A model generated the notes under the pieces. That model was not told where the DNA came from. It saw only the letters and a program-made list of their open reading frames with translations, and did not search any database. From Terriglobales bacterium (GTDB taxonomy: Bacteria > Acidobacteriota > Terriglobia > Bryobacterales > Bryobacteraceae), in NCBI GenBank assembly GCA_027485675.1, contig JAIXQP010000017.1, positions 124,001 to 188,000 on the forward strand: a stretch of 64,000 bases of DNA. The letters are read 5' to 3'. Each line of letters opens with the position of its first letter. Position 1 is the stretch's first letter. The position numbers and the translations under genes were made by a program. Below are positions 35,536 to 43,508 of the stretch, piece by piece.

Positions 35536-36116
35536 GGCGCTCCCCCATCGGCGCCCACCAACTCCCGGCGTAGCCAGAGCTTTGAAAAGGCCCACTCGCG
35601 CTTCACGGTCGCCATCGAAACGCCCACGGCTTCGGCGGTCTCCTCAATACTCAGTCCGGCAAAGTAGCGCAGCTCCACAATGCGCGCTTTCTGTTCGTCC
35701 AGGGTTTCGAGTTTGCTCAACGCCACATCGAGCGCGAGCACGTCGGCCGTATCGACGGCGGCGGGCGAAGCCGGATCAGCATTCGGACTGAACTCCGTGA
35801 TCGACAATCCCCCGCCCCGCTTCTGCGCCAGACGCATCCGCGCCCGCGTCACCAGCAGTTGCCGCAGAATCCGCGCGGCAATGCCGAAAAAGTGATGCCG
35901 GTCCTCCCAGTCAATCTTCTTCGTCTGCAACAGCCGCAGGTAGAGATCATGCACGAGCGAAGTCGGCGCGGTCGATTCATGCGCCTCCCGGCTCAAATAC
36001 TGTCCCGCGAGATCATGAAGCTCCCGATGGACAAGCGGAATCAACGCTTCGAGAGCGTGGGGGTTGCCCGCCGACCATCGGCGCAGCAGCTCAGTAATGG
36101 AATCCTCGTCCGGCAA
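35532..36116 (-). CDS. ECF-type RNA polymerase sigma factor
   Basis: A 194-residue sigma factor of the ECF-like group common in Acidobacteria (TIGR02999-like). Region 2 is at about residues 25-90 (LVHRELHDLAGQYLSREA, LVHDLYLRLLQTKKIDW) and region 4 near the end (LSKLETLDEQKARIVELRYFAG, SIEETAEAVGVSMATVKRE). The TTG at 36116 is chosen because GGGAG lies 4 nt upstream and it starts the conserved region; the frame continues upstream but only over the divergent DapA-like gene. Its stop overlaps the kinase start by 4 nt, which suggests that the kinase controls, or is controlled with, this sigma factor. Confidence 0.88.
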   Translation of the reverse strand: MPDEDSITELLRRWSAGNPHALEALIPLVHRELHDLAGQYLSREAHESTAPTSLVHDLYLRLLQTKKIDWEDRHHFFGIAARILRQLLVTRARMRLAQKRGGGLSITEFSPNADPASPAAVDTADVLALDVALSKLETLDEQKARIVELRYFAGLSIEETAEAVGVSMATVKREWAFSKLWLRRELVGADGGAP

Positions 36117-36147
36117 CGAACTCCCAAAATGATAGTGTAACGGTGAT

Positions 36148-37071
36148 ATGAAGACTTCGACCGTCCAGAAATCCGACTGGCAAGGTGTATTCTCGGTTCC
36201 CCCTCTGGCCCGGCATCGCGATGCCGCCCGTTCCATCAACTGGGAGGCCAGCGCCCAGATCGCCGCCCATATCCACAAGGGTGGCGTCACCCGCCTGCTC
36301 TACGGCGGCAACGCGTTCCTCTACCACATCACCCTGGCCGAATTCGAGGCGCTCCTCGACTGGCTCTCCTCCTTCGACGACGCCCTATGGGCCATCCCCT
36401 CGGCCGGCCCCAGCTTCGGCCGCCTGATCGACCAGGCGCCCCTGCTGCGCCGCTACAAGTTCCCCACCGTCATGCACCTGCCGTGCGGCGACCCGCGCGA
36501 CGCCAAGGGCCTCGAAGCCGGCCTCACCGACTTTGCCAACGCCTGCGGCCTACCGCTGATTCTCTATCTCAAAGAGGAGAACAACTTCGGCGCGGATAAA
36601 CTCGCCGGACTCGATGCCGTGGCGCGCATGGTCGACAAAGGCCTCTGCATCGGCATCAAATACGCCGTCGTCCGCGAAGATCCCAGCGTCGACGCCTATC
36701 TCACCGCCCTGCTCGAACGCGTCGACAAGTCCCTCGTCATCAGCGGTATCGGCGAACGGCCGGCCATCGTGCACCTGCAGCAGTTCGGCCTGCCCGGCTA
36801 CACCACCGGCAGCGGCTGCATCGGTTCGGCGTGGACGCAGCAGATGTTCGAGCTTTGCCAGAAAGGCGAGTGGGCCGCCGCTGCCGCCATCCGCGAGCGC
36901 TTTATTCCCCTTGAAGACATCCGCGACGCCCTCGGCCCGGCCCGCGTCCTCCACGCCGCCACCACCGCCGCCGGCATCGCCGACACCGGCGCCATTCCCC
37001 CGTTCATCACCGAACTGACCACCGAGCAGTCCGCCGCCCTCGCCGGCGCCATCGAGCCGCTGCAGTTCTAA
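36148..37071 (+). CDS. Dihydrodipicolinate synthase/NAL-family aldolase
   Basis: A 307-residue TIM-barrel lyase of the DapA/N-acetylneuraminate lyase superfamily. Tyr140 (LPLILYLKE) and Lys171 (CIGIKYAV) are at the positions of the catalytic Tyr and Schiff-base Lys. The typical GGTTGE loop reads GGVTRLLYGGNAFLY, so the pyruvate carboxylate pocket differs from true DapA; a sugar acid or other 2-keto acid is more likely than lysine biosynthesis. It is followed 13 nt later by an amidohydrolase gene and diverges from the sigma factor. A TAGTGT hexamer lies 9 nt before the ATG. Confidence 0.85.
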   Translation: MKTSTVQKSDWQGVFSVPPLARHRDAARSINWEASAQIAAHIHKGGVTRLLYGGNAFLYHITLAEFEALLDWLSSFDDALWAIPSAGPSFGRLIDQAPLLRRYKFPTVMHLPCGDPRDAKGLEAGLTDFANACGLPLILYLKEENNFGADKLAGLDAVARMVDKGLCIGIKYAVVREDPSVDAYLTALLERVDKSLVISGIGERPAIVHLQQFGLPGYTTGSGCIGSAWTQQMFELCQKGEWAAAAAIRERFIPLEDIRDALGPARVLHAATTAAGIADTGAIPPFITELTTEQSAALAGAIEPLQF

Positions 37072-37084
37072 GGAGCCCGTCCCC

Positions 37085-37975
37085 ATGCTCAGACGCACCT
37101 TCCTCGCCGCCATGGCCCCCACCCCGCAGCCGGTGATCGACACGCACATCCACCTGTTCGATCCCCGGCGGCCGCAAGGCATCCCCTGGCCCAAACCCGA
37201 CAACAAGGCCCTCTACCAGCCCGCCCTGCCGGACCGCTACCGCAAACTCGTCGCGCCCCATAACGTCGTCGGCGCCGTCATGGTGGAGTGCAGCCCCTGG
37301 GTGGAAGATAACCAGTGGGTCCTCGACACCATCCGCAAAGAACCCATCATGGTCGGCATGATCGGTAACCTCGAACCCGGCCAGCCCGACTTCGCCAAAC
37401 ACCTCGACCGTTTCCGTAAGGACCCGCTCTTCCTCGGCCTCCGCTACGGCAACCTCTGGGACCGCGACTTCCACGGCGCCATCAGCAAACCGGCCGTCCT
37501 CGCCGACATCAAGCGCATCGCCGACGCGGGCCTGACCATGGATAGCGCCAACCCCACGCCCCAACTCGTCGCCGACCTCGTCCGCGTCACCGACGCCGTG
37601 CCCAACCTGCGGCTGGTCGTCGATCATCTGCCGCAAATCGAACCGCCCGCCGACCTCGCCAAGCTCGCCCAGCGCCCCCAGGTCTTCATCAAGATCTCCG
37701 AGGTGCTGCGCCGCGTCGACGGCCAGGTGATCACCGATCCGGCTTTCTATAAGGCTCGCCTCGATCAACTGACCGGCCTGTTCGGGCCGGACCGCATTCT
37801 CTTCGGCAGCGACTGGCCGAACAGCGACAACTGGGCGCCCTACGCCCAAGGCTTCGAACTCGTCAAATCGTACTTTGCCCCGAAAGGGCCGGAGGCGATG
37901 GCCAAGTACTTCGCGCGGAACTCGCGGGCGGCCTACCAGTGGAAGCCGCGGACCGCGGCGCAACGCGCGCTCTAG
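37085..37975 (+). CDS. Amidohydrolase-fold lactonase-like enzyme
   Basis: A 296-residue protein of the amidohydrolase-2 superfamily (2-pyrone-4,6-dicarboxylate lactonase and L-fuconolactonase relatives). VIDTHIHLFDPRRPQGIPWP provides the DTHIHxFD metal motif; VVDHLPQIE and LFGSDWPNSD are the other strand ends with conserved His and Asp. A lactone or a decarboxylation substrate fits the family. The N-terminus (MLRRTFLAAMAP) looks like a degenerate export signal. Forms a two-gene unit with the DapA-like enzyme, so the pair probably opens a lactone and then cleaves the 2-keto acid. Confidence 0.85.
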   Translation: MLRRTFLAAMAPTPQPVIDTHIHLFDPRRPQGIPWPKPDNKALYQPALPDRYRKLVAPHNVVGAVMVECSPWVEDNQWVLDTIRKEPIMVGMIGNLEPGQPDFAKHLDRFRKDPLFLGLRYGNLWDRDFHGAISKPAVLADIKRIADAGLTMDSANPTPQLVADLVRVTDAVPNLRLVVDHLPQIEPPADLAKLAQRPQVFIKISEVLRRVDGQVITDPAFYKARLDQLTGLFGPDRILFGSDWPNSDNWAPYAQGFELVKSYFAPKGPEAMAKYFARNSRAAYQWKPRTAAQRAL

Positions 37976-38028
37976 AAACTTTAGGAACGCCGGGGGCAGA
38001 GTTTACGTCTCTGCTCCAGGAGTGCAAT

Positions 38029-39492
38029 ATGTTCCGGTCCTTCTCCCTCTCCCTGCTCACTACGGCCGCCCTGTTGGCCCAAGCCGACGAAAACCCGGTC
38101 TTCCGGAGTGACGTGTCGCTGGTGCGGGTCGACGTGCAGGTTCTGGACCGGACCGCCCGGCCCATCACCAGCTTGCAGAAGGAGGACTTCGTCCTCTACG
38201 AAAACGGCAAGCCGGTGCCGATCCTGAACTTTGCCAGCGAGAAGATGCCCATCGACATCCTGTTCCTGCTCGATGTCAGCGGCAGCATGCGCCCGCACGT
38301 CGAACGCATCGCCCGCGCCGCCCAGTCGGCGCTCGACGTGCTCGGTCAGGACGACCGGATCAGCATCATGGTGTTCGACCGCCAGACCCGGACGCGGCTG
38401 CCGTTCACGGTGGTGGGCGACCGCGTCTACCAGGAGTTCGACAATGTGCTGGACCGCGAGCGCTTCAACGGGGGCACCGATGTGACGCGTGGGATGCTGG
38501 ACGCGGCCGAGTACATGCGCCGGAACGCCCGGAAAGAGGCGCGGCGCGGCATCATCATCCTGACCGACGACCAGACCGAGTTCGGCCGCGACGACGAACG
38601 GGTGGGCCAGGCACTGATTGATGCCGATACGGTCATGAGCGCCCTGCTGGCGCCGGATGCCATGGGCAACCGCCCGGGATTTCCCGGCGGGGGCGGCGGC
38701 TATCCGCCCAACGGACGCCGGCGGAACGGCGGCGGTTGGGGCGGATTGGGCACGATCATTCTCGGCGGAGGCGGCTACCCCGGCGGCGGCTACCCGGGTG
38801 GTGGTGGCGGCGGAGGGGTCAGCATGGGCCGGACCCGCTCGGCCGGAACGGCGGAGATCGCCCAGGCTTCGGGCGGCGAGAGCATGCCCGTTGATAGCGC
38901 CGCCGCGCTCGAAACCACCGTGGCCCGGCTGCGGCAGCGCTACGCCCTCTACTTCAACCTCCCGCCTGGAGCCCGCCAGGGCCAGCAGCGGCGGATTCAG
39001 GTCGCCTTGGCCGGCAACGGCGCCATTCGGTATCCAAACGCCGAACTCCGCTACCGGCAGAACTATCTGGCGCCGATGTCGAACGACAGCGACCCGAACG
39101 TCACCGTGATCTCCGAGGCCAAACCCGAGGCCCCGGCGCCAAGCGGGGCTCCCAGCACGAATGAGCGCCCCGGCCTGCGCCGCCGTCCCGTGGGCGATGG
39201 CACCGGCGGTGGCCGTGGGCCGAACCCGCAGGTGGGGGCCAGCGAGGAGCCACCGGTCGCCCCGGCGGCCGAGCCTGCGGCGCGAACCAGCTCCGGCGGC
39301 TGGCGCAAGGCGGAAGCAAAGGACACCTCCGTGCCGGCAGCTTCGCCGAACCCGCCCGCCCCCAGCGATCAGCCCGAGGCCGCTCCGGCTGAAGCGCCCG
39401 CCGCCCCAGCCCCGAAGAAGGGCGGCTGGCGAAAAGTCACCGATCCGGAGCCGGCGCCCGCTCCGGCGCCCGCTCCCGCCAAGCAGCCATAA
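38029..39492 (+). CDS. Secreted VWFA-related protein with Gly-rich and Pro/Ala-rich tails
   Basis: A 487-residue exported protein: signal peptide MFRSFSLSLLTTAALLAQ, then FRSDVSLVRVDVQVLDRTARP, the strand that opens the acidobacterial VWFA domain. The A domain has an intact MIDAS start, FLLDVSGSMRPH (DxSxS), so it should bind a metal and ligand, unlike the copy at 14048. Residues about 215-265 are Gly-rich (GGGGYPGGGYPGGGGGG). After the A domain comes a long Pro/Ala/Glu-rich tail with two GGWRK repeats ending in PAPAKQP. AGGAG precedes the ATG at 38029. The last 130 nt of the gene are repeated downstream. Confidence 0.88.
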   Translation: MFRSFSLSLLTTAALLAQADENPVFRSDVSLVRVDVQVLDRTARPITSLQKEDFVLYENGKPVPILNFASEKMPIDILFLLDVSGSMRPHVERIARAAQSALDVLGQDDRISIMVFDRQTRTRLPFTVVGDRVYQEFDNVLDRERFNGGTDVTRGMLDAAEYMRRNARKEARRGIIILTDDQTEFGRDDERVGQALIDADTVMSALLAPDAMGNRPGFPGGGGGYPPNGRRRNGGGWGGLGTIILGGGGYPGGGYPGGGGGGGVSMGRTRSAGTAEIAQASGGESMPVDSAAALETTVARLRQRYALYFNLPPGARQGQQRRIQVALAGNGAIRYPNAELRYRQNYLAPMSNDSDPNVTVISEAKPEAPAPSGAPSTNERPGLRRRPVGDGTGGGRGPNPQVGASEEPPVAPAAEPAARTSSGGWRKAEAKDTSVPAASPNPPAPSDQPEAAPAEAPAAPAPKKGGWRKVTDPEPAPAPAPAPAKQP

Positions 39493-40030
39493 AGCGGCAA
39501 GACCGCGCCGCCGCGCGATCCAATTCCCGCAGCTTTCGGGGACTGCCCACCCCAGCGACCAGCCCGAGGCCGCTCCGGCCGAAGCAGCTGGCACCAAGGC
39601 CCCGCTGGCGGAAAGCTACCGAGCGGGAGTCAGCCCCCACTTTCGCTCGAGCGAAGCAGCCGTAGAGCGGCAAGACCCCGCCGCCGCACGATCCAGCCCC
39701 GGCGGCTTTCGGGAAATCGCCACCCCAGCGACCAGCCAAAGGCCGCTCCGGCCGAAACACCTGGCACCAAGGCCCCGCCGGCAGAAAGCTACCGAACCGG
39801 AGCCGGCTCCCGCCAAGCAGCCGTAAAGCGGCAAGATCCCGCCGCGGGCGCGATCCAATTCCCGCAGCTTTCGGGGACTGCCCACCCCAGCGACCAGCCA
39901 GAGGCCGCTCCGGCCGAAGCACCTGGCACCAAGGCCCCGCTGGCGGAAAGCTACCGAACCGGAGCCGGCCCCCACTTTCGTTCGAGCGAAGCAGCCGCAA
40001 AGCGGCAAGACCGCGCCGCCGGCGCGAACA
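39361..40030. repeat. Tandem repeat made from the 3' end of the VWFA gene
   Basis: Four imperfect direct copies start at 39361 (inside the coding end), 39551, 39724 and 39885, with unit lengths of about 190, 173, 161 and 145 nt. Each opens with CCCAGCGA(C/T)CAGCC, contains GAGGCCGCTCCGGC and the AAGCGGCAAGA block that follows the stop codon, and three carry CAGCTTTCGGGGACTG or a variant. Copies 2 to 4 share GGCACCAAGGCCCC, absent in the coding copy; copies at 39551 and 39885 also hold a palindrome TTCGCTCGAGCGAA or TTCGTTCGAGCGAA. The 558 nt from 39493 to 40050 hold this array and no convincing gene. Confidence 0.8.
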
Positions 40031-40050
40031 ACACCCCCGCCCTAGAAATG

Positions 40051-41415
40051 TCAGTTGCCTGCGCGCACCGGCACGAACAGCGGCTGGCCGGTAGCCTCGC
40101 CGTTCACCGACACCTTCAGCTCGATGTCCCCATTGGGCGTCCCTGCCGGAACTCGGACATTGAACTGATAGACCCCCACCAAGCCCGACGCCAGACCAGC
40201 GAAAAGCACTTCGCCCTTCTCCGCGCCGAACTCGAACTCCACCGGCGCCGTGATGGTGGCAAGCGACTCGACGACGCGGCCGGCATACTGCACCGTGCCC
40301 GGGTTCACCGGACCAAAACCGATCCCGTAGAACGTGAGCAGCTCATTGGGCCGGGCCGGAGCCTCGGCAGTGATAAAGGTGCCCTCCACGGAGCGGACTG
40401 TCGCGACGAACTGCTTATCGCCGACTTTGAAACTGGGAGGCGCCAGCAAACCGGGCGCGAGCGCCCGGAGCGGCAGCGAGTACGCGGCGCTCTGTTCGTT
40501 GCGATTGGTCACGACGATGCCCACCGTGCCGTCCGTGGGCAGGCCCACCGGCAGTTGCACGTTGATCTGATTCTTGCTGACGTAGTTGACGAACGCCGGC
40601 AGTCCATTCGCCGTCACCCGCACGCCTTCCATCGTGGTGGGAGCGTTGCCGGCGACGAAATCAGCGCTGTTCCAACCCCGGCTCACTTCACCCGCCAGGT
40701 TATTTCCGTAAATCTCGATGTAGGAGCCCGGCGCGGCAAAGGGCATGCCGCCGAAGTTGCCAGCGGAAACGACTCCGTTCGGCGAGATCTCCGGAACCGG
40801 CGTCTCATCGAGAATCGTAATCGAGCGGACGAAAACGACGTTCGACTCCGAGACGGTCTGGCCGGAACGGAAGTTGAGCAGCGGGATATCGGTCAATTCA
40901 GCGGAGTTCAGGCGGAACACCGGAACCGCGGCAATGCGATCCATGTTCGCCAGGCCATTCGTGATCCGGCCGAAAACAGTGAACCCCCCATTCTGGTTAT
41001 CCAGGTTCTGCGCGTTATTGGCGAGGTTGAAAAACCATTGGTTCGTCGCGCTATTCGGGTTGTTCCCCAACTTGGCCATGGCAATGGTGCCGCGCGAGTT
41101 TGAGGTCCGGAACTCATTGCGTACCGGGGGATCCGCCGCCAAAGCCCGGAACGTGTTCCCGGTGAAGGTAAACCCGCCGCCTTGGATAATGAAACCGGGC
41201 ACCGACCGGTGAAAAATCGAGTTGTTGTAGGTCCCGCGGCGAACGTAGTTCAAGAAGTTCTGCACGGTAGCCGGCGCGGAGCCCGGCAACAGGAGGACAT
41301 CAATCTCGCCGAGCGACGTATTGAAACGAACCGTCGGACCTGTCGCCAACTGCGCCCAAAGCCCGGAAGTGGCCAGCAGGCCTCCGGCAAGAGCTAAACC
41401 CATGCGCTGCATCAT
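40051..41415 (-). CDS. Exported cyclophilin-type peptidyl-prolyl isomerase with Solibacter C-terminal domain
   Basis: A 454-residue exported protein: signal MGLALAGGLLATSGLWAQ, then a cyclophilin domain (about 28-205) with SIFHRSVPGFIIQGG (catalytic Arg and the Phe/Gln pocket), NSATNQWFFNLANN and FTVFGRITNGLANMD. It should catalyse proline isomerisation outside the cytoplasm. Residues about 225-454 are the Solibacter-type C-terminal domain: GVVSAGNFGGMPFAAPGSYIEIYG, LPAFVNYVSKNQINVQLP, FYGIGFGPVNPG. That domain is usually found behind NHL or SBBP propellers. A TAGAAT hexamer 7 nt before the ATG suggests a leaderless message. Confidence 0.92.
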   Translation of the reverse strand: MMQRMGLALAGGLLATSGLWAQLATGPTVRFNTSLGEIDVLLLPGSAPATVQNFLNYVRRGTYNNSIFHRSVPGFIIQGGGFTFTGNTFRALAADPPVRNEFRTSNSRGTIAMAKLGNNPNSATNQWFFNLANNAQNLDNQNGGFTVFGRITNGLANMDRIAAVPVFRLNSAELTDIPLLNFRSGQTVSESNVVFVRSITILDETPVPEISPNGVVSAGNFGGMPFAAPGSYIEIYGNNLAGEVSRGWNSADFVAGNAPTTMEGVRVTANGLPAFVNYVSKNQINVQLPVGLPTDGTVGIVVTNRNEQSAAYSLPLRALAPGLLAPPSFKVGDKQFVATVRSVEGTFITAEAPARPNELLTFYGIGFGPVNPGTVQYAGRVVESLATITAPVEFEFGAEKGEVLFAGLASGLVGVYQFNVRVPAGTPNGDIELKVSVNGEATGQPLFVPVRAGN

Positions 41416-41451
41416 GCGCTCTATTCTATCGCCTAACCGAAGAGAGCGAGG

Positions 41452-41793
41452 TTAAACCTTCCCACCGAGAAGAAAACGCGCCACTTGCGCCGGCGGCGTC
41501 GCACGGACCGCCAACGTCTGATGCGCCGAACGCCCCTCCACCATGACATCCCCGCCCCGCCGATGCACCCGGTACGCCGCCGCCGCGCCCGTATGCGCCT
41601 GCAGCGAATCGAGCGGCCAGTCGGAGTCGGCGATCATCCGGATCCCCCCCGGCCCCCCCGTCAGAATCGTCCAGTTCGTACCCTCCGCGCTGCTCTGCGC
41701 GGTCTCGAGGATCGACTCGGCGTTCTGTAAAAAGGCGTTCACACGAAGCTTCTCGGCGGATTCCACGGCGGTTTGAGCGTATAATTGCGGCAT
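41452..41793 (-). CDS. Small protein of unknown function
   Basis: A 113-residue protein with no export signal and no recognised family: a helical start (MPQLYAQTAVESAEKLRVN) and a beta-rich rest (NWTILTGGPGGIRMIADSDW, AAAYRVHRRGGDVMVEG). The ATG at 41793 is well supported by AGGAGG 9 nt upstream, even though that site lies inside the divergent gene on the other strand. The two start codons overlap in the four bases CATG. It ends 36 nt before the start of the cyclophilin gene on the same strand. Confidence 0.65.
   Translation of the reverse strand: MPQLYAQTAVESAEKLRVNAFLQNAESILETAQSSAEGTNWTILTGGPGGIRMIADSDWPLDSLQAHTGAAAAYRVHRRGGDVMVEGRSAHQTLAVRATPPAQVARFLLGGKV
41780..41785 (+). promoter_or_regulatory. 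Perfect -10 element before a leaderless start
   Basis: TATAAT lies 6 nt before the ATG at 41792, so transcription is predicted to start on the A of the start codon. No good -35 is visible. Confidence 0.6.
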
Positions 41794-42451
41794 GCGGCTG
41801 ACCCTCCTGGCATTGGCGCTGAGCCTCGGACTGCTCGCAGCGGAACGCAAGTTTCCCGCTGGGGTTTACGAAGACGACCGGATCCAGATCAAGGCGACGG
41901 TCTACCCCGACCGCGCCGACGTCAAGCGCCTCCTCGGCAGCGACTTCGACGGCGCCATCATCCTCGTCGAACTCACCGTCACCCCCTTGGGCGAAGAGCC
42001 ACTCGATATCCAACGCGAACACTTTCAACTCTTCTCCACCCGCGACGCCCAGCGCTCCCCGCCCTTCCACCCCGCACAGTTGGCCGGGCGCGGCGCTCTC
42101 GTTCTGGGCCAAGGCCAGGGCGGCGGCGGCACCTACGTCGGCAATAACCCCACCGGCCCCCGCATCGGCGGCATCCCCGGCATGGGCGGCGGCGTGCCCA
42201 TGGGCAACGGCGGCATGGTCGGTGGCGGCGGCTCCAACACCGGCTCCTCGGTCGAAAGCAAAGGCATGACCGATACCAAAGAGGATCCCGTCCTCCAGGT
42301 GCTCAAAGAAAAGGTGCTCCCGGAAGGCAAAAGCCTGAAGCCCGTCAGCGGTTTCCTTTACTTTGGCTTCGACGGGAAACAAAAAGCAAAGGACCTGGAA
42401 CTCTTCTACCGTGGGCCCGCTGGTAAGTTCGCGGTACGATTTAAGAACTGA
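41792..42451 (+). CDS. Exported Gly-rich protein of unknown function
   Basis: A 219-residue protein with a signal peptide (MRLTLLALALSLGLLAA). A beta-rich N-terminal domain (RIQIKATVYPDRADVKRLL, GAIILVELTVTPLGEEPLDI) is followed by a Gly-rich, low-complexity segment (GQGQGGGGTYVGNN, GGMVGGGGSNTG) and a helical/beta end (KKVLPEGKSLKPVSGFLYFGF-like). The pattern suggests an envelope protein of the carbohydrate-independent DUF4352-like type, but I cannot name a family. Message probably leaderless (TATAAT 6 nt upstream). Its TGA overlaps the next ATG by one base (TGATG). Confidence 0.7.
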   Translation: MRLTLLALALSLGLLAAERKFPAGVYEDDRIQIKATVYPDRADVKRLLGSDFDGAIILVELTVTPLGEEPLDIQREHFQLFSTRDAQRSPPFHPAQLAGRGALVLGQGQGGGGTYVGNNPTGPRIGGIPGMGGGVPMGNGGMVGGGGSNTGSSVESKGMTDTKEDPVLQVLKEKVLPEGKSLKPVSGFLYFGFDGKQKAKDLELFYRGPAGKFAVRFKN

Positions 42452-43488
42452 TGCACATCTCCGAACTCGATACCCCCGCTCTGGTGATTGATCTGGACAT
42501 CATGGAGCGCAATCTCCGACGAATGTCGGAGTACGCCGCCTCCCACGGCCTTCGCCTGCGGCCCCACACCAAAACCCACAAGATTCCTGCCCTCGGCCGC
42601 CGCCAACTGGAACTCGGAGCCTCCGGCCTCACCGTCGCCAAAGTCAGCGAGGCCGAAGTCATGCTCGCCTCCGGGGTCGAAGATCTCCTCATCGCCTACC
42701 CGCTCTACGGCCCCAAGAAATGGCCCCGCGTCGCCGAGGTCGCTAAAAAGACCAGACTCACGGTCTCGGTCGATAGCTACGAAGTGGCCGAGCCGCTACT
42801 TTCTACTGGCGTAGAATTCCTCATCGAGATGGACGCCGGCCTGGGCCGCGTCGGGGTCCGGCCCGAAGAGGTCGTCCCCCTTGCCAAGCGCATCGGCAAA
42901 AATGTTCGCGGCCTCGCCTTCTACCCGGGCCATCTGAAGTCGGTCGACACCGCCGGATTACTACAGGTGTCGGAATTAGTACAACAGGTTCTCAGCGAAG
43001 CTGCCTCGGTCGGCATCGAGTTCGAACTGGTCAGCGGCGGCTCCACCCCCACGATGTGGAACTCCCATCTCGTGAAGGGCATGAACGAAATGCGGCCGGG
43101 AACCTATATCTTCAACGATCGCAACACGATCGCCAGCGGGGCGTGCAGCCACGCAGATTGCGCCGCGTCCATCCTGTGCACGGTTGTTTCTACGAGCGTA
43201 GCAGATCAGATGATCCTCGACGGTGGCTCGAAAACCTTTACGAGCGACCAGACCTCGGCCGGCGGTTTCGGCGAGATTCTCGGCAGTCCGGAAGCCTCTT
43301 TCGTCAAAATGAACGAGGAACACGGCTACGTGAAGCTCAACGGGGCAAAGTTTAAAGTGGGGGACCGGGCGAGAGTGCTGATGAATCACGTCTGCGTGAC
43401 CGTCAACATGGAAGAACGGATTTACGGGGTGCGGGGCGAGGAAGTGGTGGAGACGTGGGAGGTTGCGGGGCGCGGCAAACTGCAGTAG
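42451..43488 (+). CDS. D-threonine aldolase-like PLP enzyme
   Basis: A 345-residue PLP-dependent enzyme of the fold-III D-threonine aldolase/D-serine dehydratase family. RPHTKTHK carries the Schiff-base Lys41; LIEMDAGLGRVGVRPE, YPGHLKS and SGGSTPTMW line the barrel; NHVCVTVN near the C-terminus is the His-x-Cys metal-binding signature. It would cleave or dehydrate a beta-hydroxy D-amino acid. Substrate not determined by sequence alone. It is translationally coupled to the preceding exported protein and converges on a small secreted-protein gene through a hairpin. Confidence 0.9.
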   Translation: MHISELDTPALVIDLDIMERNLRRMSEYAASHGLRLRPHTKTHKIPALGRRQLELGASGLTVAKVSEAEVMLASGVEDLLIAYPLYGPKKWPRVAEVAKKTRLTVSVDSYEVAEPLLSTGVEFLIEMDAGLGRVGVRPEEVVPLAKRIGKNVRGLAFYPGHLKSVDTAGLLQVSELVQQVLSEAASVGIEFELVSGGSTPTMWNSHLVKGMNEMRPGTYIFNDRNTIASGACSHADCAASILCTVVSTSVADQMILDGGSKTFTSDQTSAGGFGEILGSPEASFVKMNEEHGYVKLNGAKFKVGDRARVLMNHVCVTVNMEERIYGVRGEEVVETWEVAGRGKLQ

Positions 43489-43500
43489 CCGCCGCGCCCC
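43467..43500. terminator. Bidirectional hairpin between convergent genes
   Basis: GGGGCGCGGC (43467-43476) and GCCGCGCCCC (43491-43500) form a 10-bp stem with a 14-nt loop that includes the stop codon of the aldolase-like gene. No T-run follows on either side, so a pure intrinsic terminator is not certain. Confidence 0.4.
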
Positions 43501-43508
43501 GGGGAGAA

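Noticed and set aside
39437-40000. Minus-strand frame of 187 codons over the tandem repeat
   Set aside because: Its apparent protein repeats are only the DNA repeat read backwards; no start signal and no family.
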